A stretch of DNA of 7,787 nt. Source: CAZTLI01 sp964614375 (lineage in GTDB: Bacteria; Chloroflexota; Anaerolineae; Aggregatilineales; Phototrophicaceae). Both the position numbers and the translations under genes were made by a program. Location: assembly GCA_964614375.1 (NCBI GenBank), contig CAZTLI010000254.1, positions 1-7,787 of the forward strand, read 5' to 3'. Under the pieces are notes generated by a model. It was not told where the DNA came from and made no database searches. It worked only from the letters and a program-made list of their open reading frames with translations. Positions 1 through 5,860 of this stretch are shown here, in pieces. Within the stretch, counting starts at the first letter, position 1. Each line of letters opens with the position of its first letter.

Positions 1-1
1 G

Positions 2-415
2 GTCGATTTTGCGCCAGCGGCCTTTTTCGCCCGCAAATTTGGCGAATGGCTGATTTATCATCAGACTCTGCCCGATGATGTCGATGTATTGAAAATAGAT
101 GTCCCCTGGGACGCGACCATCAACACCGAATGGCGTATCACCCGCATTTCGCGGCGGCGTGTTTATTGGCCTACGCGCCCGGAACGCGCTTCGCTCAATG
201 ACGCCGGACGCATGGGTTACAGTTACAACACCGACCCATCCCAGGCCGAACCAGATTCGGATGTCTATGCAGTGATGCACGATGGCGTTGTTTCAGTGTC
301 GCCGATGAGTCTGGATATGACTTCGCGCACTGACCCATTCCGTCTGCGCCAGATTATCGAGGGCAAGGCGGTGTATGGCGCGAAAAAACACACACCAGAG
401 AAAATTCGCGCCTAG
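2..415 (+). CDS. surE: 5'/3'-nucleotidase SurE, C-terminal part (5' end outside window)
   Basis: SurE is a metal-dependent cytoplasmic phosphatase that removes the phosphate from nucleoside 5'- and 3'-monophosphates. The frame is open from the first bases of the window to a TAG stop, giving 137 residues, about half of the usual 250-260. The metal-binding N-terminal half is therefore outside the window. The family pattern is clear in the visible part: an FAPAAFFARKF helix at fragment residues 3-13, LKIDVP (30-35) where the family has its LNxNxP strand, WRITRISRRR (44-53), then EPDSDVYA (83-90) and the C-terminal VSVSPMSLD strand (97-105). A TTG at position 89 could be read as a start, but the conserved SurE sequence continues upstream of it, so this is a truncation by the window edge and not a short gene. 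Family assignment is secure from motifs; substrate preference cannot be judged. Confidence 0.9.
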   Translation, partial: VDFAPAAFFARKFGEWLIYHQTLPDDVDVLKIDVPWDATINTEWRITRISRRRVYWPTRPERASLNDAGRMGYSYNTDPSQAEPDSDVYAVMHDGVVSVSPMSLDMTSRTDPFRLRQIIEGKAVYGAKKHTPEKIRA

Positions 416-422
416 GAAATAC

Positions 423-439
423 GGCTGCGTTTAGCCTTT
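423..439 (+). terminator. Very weak candidate terminator after surE
   Basis: Eight bases after the surE stop there is a short hairpin, GGCT (423-426) with AGCC (433-436) around a 6-base loop, followed directly by TTT. Four base pairs and three T's are well below a normal intrinsic terminator, so this is only the best-placed candidate. Confidence 0.15.
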
Positions 440-464
440 GTAGTTCCCATCCTATATCCCCACA

Positions 465-534
465 AGCTGCACGGGTGAACTATGTTGCAGCTGGTTATTG
501 CTGGCGGTCAACCAATAGACAACCAGTGACCGCC
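465..534. repeat. Two tandem inverted repeats in the convergent spacer
   Basis: The 190-base spacer between surE and the small minus-strand gene has no convincing coding sequence. It holds two perfect inverted repeats: AGCTGCA (465-471) with TGCAGCT (486-492), and GGCGGTCA (503-510) with TGACCGCC (527-534). A third complementary pair, CTGGTT (491-496) with AACCAG (521-526), interleaves with the second stem, so alternative or pseudoknotted folding is possible on paper. Neither stem is followed by a T-tract on either strand. Lying between convergent genes, they may act as a bidirectional transcription barrier, but this is inference. From 535 to 605 I see nothing further. Confidence 0.3.
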
Positions 535-605
535 CTGCGGATTGGCCTATCGTCATCCCCTATCATCAACATCATATGCTGTCGGTCATCCACCTATTGG
601 AAGTC

Positions 606-1019
606 CTACGAGGATTGGATGGCATCGTGGAGGGCATCTTCCAGCGCATCCGACAGTTCCACTTCGCTGGTTTCGGTCTGGAGCACGTCATGAATCCACA
701 CCCATGCTTCTTCGTGGTCATAGCGTGGGCTAAGGCTGTACATCACACGCGCGCCGGGCTGCCGGAAATAGCTGGGATTGAATTTGGGGCCGAGAATGCA
801 GTTCAGGCTGCTGATAAATTCTTGAATATGCGGTTCTGCGGTGAGCCAGAAGCACCACACCCCGCGTTCTTGAAACGGTTCGGTCAGGTCAAACGGACGT
901 GGTTTTGGGGGCATAGATTTGTCGGGCGGTGGGTTGTCCTTGCTGGTTGATGGGTTATCGCGTGGTGATTTTGGGAGTGGCAGACCATGCGATTCGGAAT
1001 TATTGGGTAGCTTTTTCAT
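606..1019 (-). CDS. Small proline-rich N-terminus protein of unknown function
   Basis: I do not recognise this 137-residue protein. The start is well supported: AGGAGAGG (1023-1030 on the complementary strand) puts a strong Shine-Dalgarno core AGGAG 6 bases before the ATG. This is why I prefer the frame over the overlapping plus-strand frames. Residues 1-42 are low-complexity and probably disordered, rich in Pro, Ser, Lys and Asn. Residues 43-112 look folded and aromatic (WCFW at 55-58, WVWIH at 106-110), with two cysteines (56, 74) and no obvious catalytic motif. Residues 114-137 are acidic and helix-prone (SDALEDALHDAI). There is no signal peptide or membrane segment. It diverges from the secreted PPC gene and converges on surE, with no operon partner. 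It could be a small adaptor or a lineage-specific protein; no function is claimed. Confidence 0.6.
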   Translation of the reverse strand: MKKLPNNSESHGLPLPKSPRDNPSTSKDNPPPDKSMPPKPRPFDLTEPFQERGVWCFWLTAEPHIQEFISSLNCILGPKFNPSYFRQPGARVMYSLSPRYDHEEAWVWIHDVLQTETSEVELSDALEDALHDAIQSS

Positions 1020-1093
1020 TAGCCTCTCCTATTTTAATTAAGTACAGAAAATGCTGTAGTCTCAGGTTATGCCTGTTCTTGTGATGACACAAC

Positions 1094-1109
1094 CCCACAA
1101 ATTTGGGGG
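1094..1109. promoter_or_regulatory. Imperfect palindrome in the divergent promoter region
   Basis: The divergent spacer 1020-1196 contains CCCACAAATTTGGGGG. It is centred on AAA/TTT, and 7 of 8 positions pair across the dyad (the exception is A1097 against G1106). It lies about 75 bases from the minus-strand start and 87 bases from the plus-strand start, a reasonable place for a regulator binding both promoters. No regulator gene is nearby, and a dyad this short can arise by chance. Confidence 0.25.
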
Positions 1110-1129
1110 TATTGTCGGGCAAACGTCGG

Positions 1130-1156
1130 TTGCGAAATACGTGTTACTGGTAGAAT
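1130..1156 (+). promoter_or_regulatory. Candidate extended -10 promoter for the PPC-domain gene
   Basis: TGGTAGAAT (1148-1156) fits an extended -10 element (TGn followed by a hexamer matching TATAAT at 5 of 6). TTGCGA (1130-1135) is a poor -35 at a short 15-base spacing, so the extended -10 would carry recognition. The predicted transcript start near 1163 leaves a leader of about 34 bases. The ATG at 1197 has no strong Shine-Dalgarno sequence in front of it. Confidence 0.35.
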
Positions 1157-1196
1157 TAGGTCGAATACATTCACCAGCCTGTCTAATGATTGAACG

Positions 1197-2714
1197 ATGA
1201 AACGACGATTCTTTTTGCTATTGCTGTTCATACTCACCCTGCCTGTAACCGCGCAGGACACAACCCCCACGCCTACGCCCGAACCCGCGCCGTTTGGGGC
1301 GGACGAGTCCATCGCTTTTGGCGACGTGATTTCCGGGCGGATTGATAATGGCAGGCCGCGCGCCGCCTATTATTTCGACGGGTTGCGGGGCGAATTCATC
1401 AGCGTCCGAATGCGTGTGGTCGGTGGTGACCTCGACCCGGTGCTGGTCATCATGCAAGCCGACGGCACGGTACTCGGCGCGAGTGACGATAGTGAAAATA
1501 GTTTTGATTCGACCATTACCACGATACGCCTTGCGAGCAGTGGGCGTTATTACATCATCGCCGGACGCTTTGGTTATGGACTCGGCAGTACAGCGGGCGA
1601 CTATGAACTGGAATTGGTGCGCGAGGGTGTCAGTTCCGAGTCGGGCAGTGTACTGCGGTATGGCGATACCGTCCTTGGGTCGATTACCAATGCCGAGCCA
1701 CAGGTCTATTACACCTTCCACGCCCAACGTGGCGACATCCTCAACATCCGTATGCAAAGTCAATCCGGCAGACTAGACCCCTATCTCCAGGTGATTCGTG
1801 TCGTTGAGGGCAATTTTTTCGTCATCGCCTATAACGATGATGTGTTTGGCGCAGCCAATAACGACGCTGTGGTCAGCAATTTATTCATTGAAGAAGATGG
1901 CACGTATGTGATTGAGGCGTCGCGTTATGGACAAGTCGCGGGCAATACCACGGGCAGCTTCGTCCTCACGCTCGAAGAGGCGCGCAACAGTGGTCTGGGC
2001 AATACCGCCGCTGCACCGATCCGCATCGCACCCGGTCAAACCGTCAGCAGCGCCATTAACGCCCGCAATCCACGCCGTTACTATACGTTTGAGGCGCTCG
2101 AAAATGATGTCATCACCATTCGTATGGATTTAGAAGCGGGTACAGGACTGCTGGATACCTATCTCGTTCTGACGGATGAAAATTTACTGCCACTAATCGA
2201 GAATGACGATGGCGGGAGTGGGCGGAATGCGCTCATTGCCGACTTTATCATCCCCAATGACGGCACATACTATATCATCGCCACGCGCTTTGAATTTGAA
2301 AATGGCGCAACCGAAGGTGAATTCACGCTGGAACTGACGACTTCGGGCAATATCTTCGATGGCGTTGACCCGACGATTGAACGGGTAGCGTATGGTTCGA
2401 CATTAACAGGCGTCATCAGCGATGAGACACCCTCGGTCTTTTATGCGTTTTATGGGCGGGCAGGCGAGGCGATTACGGTGTCGATGAATCGGGGTGATGG
2501 TGACCTCGACCCGGTGGTGCGTATCTTGAATGATGACCGGCGTCCGGTTGCGACCAATGATGATAGCGGCGATGGACGGAATGCACGAATTGACCGCTAT
2601 GTCCTGCAATATACGGGTGTGTATTACATCGAGGCGACGCGCTATACGGGTACAGAAGGGGTATCCAACACACGCGGCACCTACATTCTGGTGCTGGCAC
2701 GGCGTGTGGATTGA
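1197..2714 (+). CDS. Secreted protein of four tandem PPC (pre-peptidase C-terminal) domains
   Basis: This 505-residue protein is almost certainly exported. Residues 1-19 form a signal peptide (MKRR, a Leu/Phe-rich core, then PVTA before Gln20), followed by a Thr/Pro linker (TPTPTPEP, 23-30). The rest is four repeats of one beta-sandwich unit, near residues 38-141, 152-260, 276-380 and 395-501. Each has a YYF/YTF strand, a G-x-LDP turn (LDP at 79, 193 and 437; LDT at 319), an acidic turn (DD at 97, NDD at 213, 336 and 454) and a GTYYI-x-A-x-R strand ending in E-L-x-L. This is the PPC pattern normally found as an accessory domain next to secreted proteases. Here no peptidase or other catalytic domain is present, and no C-terminal anchor or sorting motif is visible. 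The acidic turns may bind calcium (inference). A structural, adhesive or substrate-binding role is plausible but unproven. It stands alone in its transcription unit. Confidence 0.88.
   Translation: MKRRFFLLLLFILTLPVTAQDTTPTPTPEPAPFGADESIAFGDVISGRIDNGRPRAAYYFDGLRGEFISVRMRVVGGDLDPVLVIMQADGTVLGASDDSENSFDSTITTIRLASSGRYYIIAGRFGYGLGSTAGDYELELVREGVSSESGSVLRYGDTVLGSITNAEPQVYYTFHAQRGDILNIRMQSQSGRLDPYLQVIRVVEGNFFVIAYNDDVFGAANNDAVVSNLFIEEDGTYVIEASRYGQVAGNTTGSFVLTLEEARNSGLGNTAAAPIRIAPGQTVSSAINARNPRRYYTFEALENDVITIRMDLEAGTGLLDTYLVLTDENLLPLIENDDGGSGRNALIADFIIPNDGTYYIIATRFEFENGATEGEFTLELTTSGNIFDGVDPTIERVAYGSTLTGVISDETPSVFYAFYGRAGEAITVSMNRGDGDLDPVVRILNDDRRPVATNDDSGDGRNARIDRYVLQYTGVYYIEATRYTGTEGVSNTRGTYILVLARRVD
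1424..1442 (+). repeat. 19-nt direct repeat, copy 1 (first PPC domain)
   Basis: TGGTGACCTCGACCCGGTG occurs here and again at 2498-2516. It encodes the GDLDPV turn in the first and last PPC repeats. Exact identity over six codons between distant repeats points to internal domain duplication or gene conversion, since the second and third repeats differ at the same site. Confidence 0.7.
2498..2516 (+). repeat. 19-nt direct repeat, copy 2 (fourth PPC domain)
   Basis: This is the second exact copy of the sequence at 1424-1442, in the same reading frame and again encoding GDLDPV. The bases immediately outside the match differ on both sides. Confidence 0.7.
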
Positions 2715-2730
2715 GACGGACAGTGGCTAG

Positions 2731-2766
2731 AAATTGACGGCGATAATCTTATTCTCCGGTCAATTT
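2731..2766. terminator. Candidate bidirectional terminator between convergent genes
   Basis: AAATTGAC (2731-2738) is an exact inverted repeat of GTCAATTT (2759-2766). Two more G-C pairs are possible if G2758 is bulged. The stem spans the 34-base gap between the PPC gene and the M50B gene and overlaps the last codons of the latter. Read on the plus strand, the distal arm ends in ATTT, only a minimal T-tract. Its position between convergent stop codons is the main support. Confidence 0.35.
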
Positions 2767-3522
2767 GTCATACGATTCGTTGATTTCGCGTTTGAGCGGA
2801 CGCACAACCCCGAACCAGATGGCCAGCCCCATCATCACAACGGCAGTCCCCGACCAGATAAACGCGACCACTGCGGGCGATAGTGCCGGGGCGATGTCGC
2901 GTGAGAAAGTCGCCGCGTCGTTGGTGACCGATCCACGCGCGGCAACATCGGCATATTGCACCAGTAGCCACACATCAAGCACGGCATTCAACGCCGTCAT
3001 AATCGCCAGCACATCTAAAACCAGCACCGTAATCAGTGTATTGGCACGCCAGCCCACAACCATCAGCGCCGCGCCGAACAACACCCCGATAATCAACGCC
3101 GTGATTGCACCCCCTTCGTCAGGACGGGCAAACAGCACCGTGAAGGCAATCATGCCCAGTCCAAGCGCGAAGGCAATGGCATCGGCTGCGCGTGGCAAGC
3201 GATTGACCATAAAGAAGAGCGCCGCGCCAAAAAACGCCGCACCCAGATACCCCGCCGCAATCACAATCGCGCGCGTGCCGCCCGCCGTCGTCGCCAATCC
3301 CGACCCATCGGGCGAGACGAGGAATCCATGGACCTGACCACCTGTCAGCAGCGCCGCCAGACTGTGCCCCGCCTCATGCACATACGTCACGAACAACCGC
3401 AGCGGCGACACGATAAATTCCAGCGCCGGGACATTCCACAGAATATAAACCACCACGCCCGCCACCAGCGCCATCACCAGCGCCCGCCGACGGTAATTGG
3501 GCTTCGTCGTTGTTATAGCCAT
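2749..3522 (-). CDS. M50B-like membrane zinc metallopeptidase
   Basis: This is a 257-residue polytopic membrane protein of the site-2-protease-like M50B type. The zinc motif HEAGH (residues 49-53, an HExxH) sits in a hydrophobic segment. It is followed by the GG-x-V stretch (61-64), a GYLG motif (91-94) at the start of the next helix, and NAVLD (179-183), where Asp183 is the likely third zinc ligand. Hydrophobic segments lie near 14-34, 37-58, 84-106, 112-131, 137-158, 161-188 and 213-240, and a charged tail faces one side. There is no PDZ domain, so it is the compact form, which also occurs as a general 'M50 family metallopeptidase' of unknown substrate. By family knowledge it would cut transmembrane segments or act as a membrane chaperone-like relative. 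Its Shine-Dalgarno is poor (GGAG about 12 bases upstream), so the ATG choice rests on hydrophobicity and coverage. It converges on the PPC gene, but no functional link is evident. Confidence 0.85.
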   Translation of the reverse strand: MAITTTKPNYRRRALVMALVAGVVVYILWNVPALEFIVSPLRLFVTYVHEAGHSLAALLTGGQVHGFLVSPDGSGLATTAGGTRAIVIAAGYLGAAFFGAALFFMVNRLPRAADAIAFALGLGMIAFTVLFARPDEGGAITALIIGVLFGAALMVVGWRANTLITVLVLDVLAIMTALNAVLDVWLLVQYADVAARGSVTNDAATFSRDIAPALSPAVVAFIWSGTAVVMMGLAIWFGVVRPLKREINESYDKLTGE

Positions 3523-3542
3523 AGCGCGCTCAATCTCCGTGT

Positions 3543-3552
3543 TGTGTACACA
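3543..3552. promoter_or_regulatory. TGTGTACACA palindrome over the M50B transcription start
   Basis: This is a perfect 10-base palindrome 21 bases upstream of the M50B start codon. It covers the position (about 3549) where a transcript from the adjacent -10 would begin, which is a typical site for a repressor. No regulator is encoded nearby, so its role is inferred only from placement. Confidence 0.3.
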
Positions 3553-3555
3553 TTA

Positions 3556-3561
3556 AGTATA
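3556..3561 (-). promoter_or_regulatory. Candidate -10 element of the M50B gene
   Basis: On the minus strand this reads TATACT, 5 of 6 matches to TATAAT, and would start transcription near 3549 with a leader of about 27 bases. No good -35 hexamer is found at the expected distance. Confidence 0.3.
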
Positions 3562-3604
3562 CGCGCAAATCGCTTTCGGGGTTGTGCGGTGGGGTTAGTT
3601 TTCA

Positions 3605-3613
3605 TGGTATGAT
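3605..3613 (+). promoter_or_regulatory. Candidate extended -10 promoter of the HNH gene
   Basis: TGGTATGAT fits an extended -10 (TGn plus TATGAT, 5 of 6 matches). The transcript start would be near 3620, about 32 bases before the ATG at 3652. No -35 with normal spacing is apparent, and no strong Shine-Dalgarno precedes the gene. Confidence 0.35.
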
Positions 3614-3651
3614 AGACCGTCTCCATACATTTTTAGAGTGAATATAGACTA

Positions 3652-4437
3652 ATGGCGAGACGACATTGGACGCATGATGAGTTGCTCTTGGTATTCAATT
3701 TATATTGCAAATTACCATTTGGATTGTTCCATAGCAGAAATCCCGATGTCATTTCGTTATCGAAACTCATTGATAGGACACCCGGCGCTGTTGCAATGAA
3801 GTTGGGTAATTTCGCGTCGATTGACCCCAAACAACAGAAACGCGGCATAACTGGGCTATCGAACCGCAGCAAAACAGACGAACAGGCTTGGCGTGAATTT
3901 ACACGCAATTGGGAAGACACTGTATGGGAGAGTGAAGTGCTGCTTGCTCGACTGCGACAAGAAGAAGCAGAGAAGCTAGAAGAACCTGTACCGGAGTCGA
4001 TTGAATGGGAAGACGCAGTTAACGCTGCAACACAAGTTGAACGGATGACTAAAGTGCGTGTTGGTCAACGCTTCTTTCGTGAAACTATTTTGTCGAATTA
4101 TCGTTCAACCTGCTGCATTTGCGGGCTATCTATACCGCGCCTATTGATTGCAAGCCATATCATACCGTGGCGGGATCGCGAAGATTTGCGTCTCAATCCT
4201 CACAATGGTCTCTGTCTATGTGCATTGCATGATAAGGCTTTTGATACCGGATACCTCACCGTTGATGTACAATATCGGGTCGTCATCAGCCAGCAGATTT
4301 TAGCATATCTGCCAAACGACAGTGCTGAGGCCAATCTTATTCAGTATCAGGGAAACGAAATTGTACTGCCAGACAAGTTCATGCCGGAACAGCAATTTTT
4401 GAAATACCACGCAACGACCTATTTCCGATTTGAATAG
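3652..4437 (+). CDS. HNH endonuclease, solitary restriction/defence-type nuclease
   Basis: This 261-residue cytoplasmic protein ends in an HNH_2-like nuclease domain. CxxC (Cys154, Cys157) is followed by ASHIIPW with His169. Next comes NPHNGLCLCALHDKAFD (182-198), containing Asn185, Cys188, Cys190 and His193. These are the His-Asn-His residues and likely zinc ligands of a beta-beta-alpha metal finger that cuts DNA. Residues 4-95 form a conserved N-terminal region (WTHDELLLVFNLY, RTPGAVAMKLGNFASIDP, RGITGL) that resembles a DNA-recognition or helix-turn-helix-like module. Residues 96-112 are a charged, helix-prone linker. The same architecture is common in solitary predicted restriction endonucleases. 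There is no methyltransferase, specificity subunit or other defence gene beside it. Its base composition is lower in GC than its neighbours: in hand counts, 45 of 120 bases at 3661-3780 are G or C, against 37 of 60 at 3061-3120 and 35 of 60 at 5221-5280. This suggests acquisition by transfer. All catalytic residues appear intact. Confidence 0.85.
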   Translation: MARRHWTHDELLLVFNLYCKLPFGLFHSRNPDVISLSKLIDRTPGAVAMKLGNFASIDPKQQKRGITGLSNRSKTDEQAWREFTRNWEDTVWESEVLLARLRQEEAEKLEEPVPESIEWEDAVNAATQVERMTKVRVGQRFFRETILSNYRSTCCICGLSIPRLLIASHIIPWRDREDLRLNPHNGLCLCALHDKAFDTGYLTVDVQYRVVISQQILAYLPNDSAEANLIQYQGNEIVLPDKFMPEQQFLKYHATTYFRFE

Positions 4438-4498
4438 AGCTATCTAACCCGCTTTTTCTCCCTTATCTCATTAACTCTGCGTTATGTCTTTCCCGCAT

Positions 4499-4528
4499 TT
4501 GGCGAAAATATGAGACACCGTGTATATT
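4499..4528 (+). promoter_or_regulatory. Candidate promoter of the membrane-protein/ABM operon
   Basis: TTGGCG (4499-4504, 4 of 6 matches to TTGACA) and TATATT (4523-4528, 5 of 6 matches to TATAAT) are separated by 18 bases. The predicted start near 4535 gives a leader of about 32 bases to the ATG at 4567. The HNH gene ends 62 bases upstream without a visible terminator, so some read-through is possible. Confidence 0.4.
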
Positions 4529-4566
4529 AAGCGCAATCACAAAACACATCATGCAGGGATTTATAC

Positions 4567-5859
4567 ATGGCGACAGTATCACCCACGATTGAAACGCGCG
4601 GGGAAGTCCGCTGGAACTGGATTATCAATCGCAAGCAAGATTTGGTCTGGTATATTGGCTCGGCGCTGGCGGGCTGGTTGTATATCGCGATTGTGCTGGC
4701 GCTTGCCAGTCGTGTGCCCGATGACCCGCTGACCGGAGTCGTGTGGTCGCTGACGCTGGGCGGCATCCAGATTGACATCACGTTGGAACTGCTGGTCGTG
4801 CTCAGTTGGGCGTATTTGATTGACGCGCCGCACGTCTTCGCGACGCTGGCCCGCACCTTCTTCGACCCCGATGAACGTGAGGTGCGTGGTAAATATCTCA
4901 AACGTTCGTGGTTGTGGTTCGCCTTTGGCCCGATTTTCATTTTTGTGCCCTACCTGCTCGGCGCATTACTCGAACCGACGGGTGTGCAGCTATCCCAGTT
5001 TTGGCTGGACTTCGGCTGGTTGATTTATTTCGTATTCTTCCGTTTGTGGGCCTATTATCATGTGGTACGCCAGCATTGGGGATTTTTCAGCCTGTATAAA
5101 CGCCGCAACAACGACTTTGACGACCCGACCAATAACAAGGTCGATACGTGGTTTTTCAACCTCAGCCTGTATCTGCCGCTGATCATGTTCATGACCAGCG
5201 CCTTTTACAGTGACACGCCCGGTTTCCCTGACCTCGGTCTGCGTGCGCCGATTATTGGTGATTTGAGCATCGGCGGCATCCTGTATCCGCTGGCGTGGCT
5301 GGTGTATCTGGGCGCGGTGATTGGCTATATCGGTTGGCAGGTCTATCGCTGGCGCCTGGGTAGGGCGGTCAATGGCAGCAAACTGCTGTTCCTGTTCTCA
5401 ATTTTGCCGCTGCATCTGGTGGTATTTTCCAACCCGCTGCTGGTGATTTTCCTCGTGCCGATGGTGACGATAGGCCACAATTTGCAATATCACCGCATCA
5501 TGTGGAGTTATGGCACGACCAAATATCCCAAAGAAGAACGCCCGGGCTTCACACTCGCCAAACGCATTTTTTCCAGCCTGCCCATATATATCTTCATCGG
5601 CCTCATCTTCACCTTCGCGCTGTATAAAGGCCCCTGGGTAGAATTCATTCAGAGCCTGACCGGGTTACAGATGGATCAGGTACTTCTCAACGGCATTTCG
5701 ATGATGGCGGGCGTGGCTGACCCGGCGGAGATTGGATTGGGCGAGAAGATTTTTGCCGCCTTCCTCACGGGCTGGGCAATGCAGCACTATTATCTCGACT
5801 CGAAAATCTGGCGTGTGAATCGCGATAAACAGGTGCGCGAAAATTTGAAAGTGGAGTGA
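4567..5859 (+). CDS. Multi-pass membrane protein with conserved-looking His/Asp motifs; possible membrane metalloenzyme
   Basis: This is a 430-residue integral membrane protein with about eight to ten hydrophobic segments, near 27-48, 70-90, 114-134, 148-165, 196-213, 236-260, 272-300, 336-354 and 392-406. The ATG is preceded by AGGGA with a 7-base spacer. Histidines cluster at the ends of hydrophobic segments: D-x-x-H (Asp86, His89) followed by ATLARTF, HVVRQH (165-170, H-x4-H) followed by WGFFSLYKR, HNLQYH (304-309, H-x4-H) and HYYLD (407-411). Several His/Asp pairs of this kind are the usual signature of membrane-bound metal-dependent oxygenases. The order DAPH, HxxxxH, H(x)nH, H-x3-D loosely recalls the Brp/Blh carotene dioxygenases (motifs LPHGALD, HFGMAD, HSRRH, PHMILID), but the spacing differs and the protein is longer. 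I do not recognise a named gene. What I see is the membrane topology and the His motifs; enzyme activity is inference. It is translationally coupled to the small ABM-like gene downstream. Confidence 0.8.
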   Translation: MATVSPTIETRGEVRWNWIINRKQDLVWYIGSALAGWLYIAIVLALASRVPDDPLTGVVWSLTLGGIQIDITLELLVVLSWAYLIDAPHVFATLARTFFDPDEREVRGKYLKRSWLWFAFGPIFIFVPYLLGALLEPTGVQLSQFWLDFGWLIYFVFFRLWAYYHVVRQHWGFFSLYKRRNNDFDDPTNNKVDTWFFNLSLYLPLIMFMTSAFYSDTPGFPDLGLRAPIIGDLSIGGILYPLAWLVYLGAVIGYIGWQVYRWRLGRAVNGSKLLFLFSILPLHLVVFSNPLLVIFLVPMVTIGHNLQYHRIMWSYGTTKYPKEERPGFTLAKRIFSSLPIYIFIGLIFTFALYKGPWVEFIQSLTGLQMDQVLLNGISMMAGVADPAEIGLGEKIFAAFLTGWAMQHYYLDSKIWRVNRDKQVRENLKVE

Positions 5860-5860
5860 C

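Noticed and set aside
465..534. Inverted repeats as ends of an insertion sequence
   Set aside because: The arms are only 14-16 bases apart, no transposase frame is present, and no target-site duplication is visible.
576..950. Plus-strand open frame of 124 codons overlapping the small proline-rich gene
   Set aside because: It is antisense to a frame with a strong, well-spaced ribosome binding site, its own start has none, and its composition is not protein-like.
1218..1763. Minus-strand open frame of 181 codons inside the PPC gene
   Set aside because: It is antisense to clearly repeated PPC domains and has no family features.
2765..3337. Plus-strand open frame of 190 codons across the M50B gene
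   Set aside because: The product is Ala/Thr/Ser-rich low complexity, as expected from the antisense of a GC-rich membrane protein; the minus strand has HEAGH and membrane segments.
2749..3522. PPC protein and M50B peptidase as a secreted protease pair
   Set aside because: They are on opposite strands and convergent, so not co-transcribed, and M50B enzymes act inside membranes rather than with PPC domains.
3652..4437. HNH gene as an intron-encoded homing endonuclease or intein
   Set aside because: It is a free-standing gene with its own promoter-like element, the flanking genes are not interrupted halves of one gene, and the N-terminal module matches solitary restriction-type nucleases.
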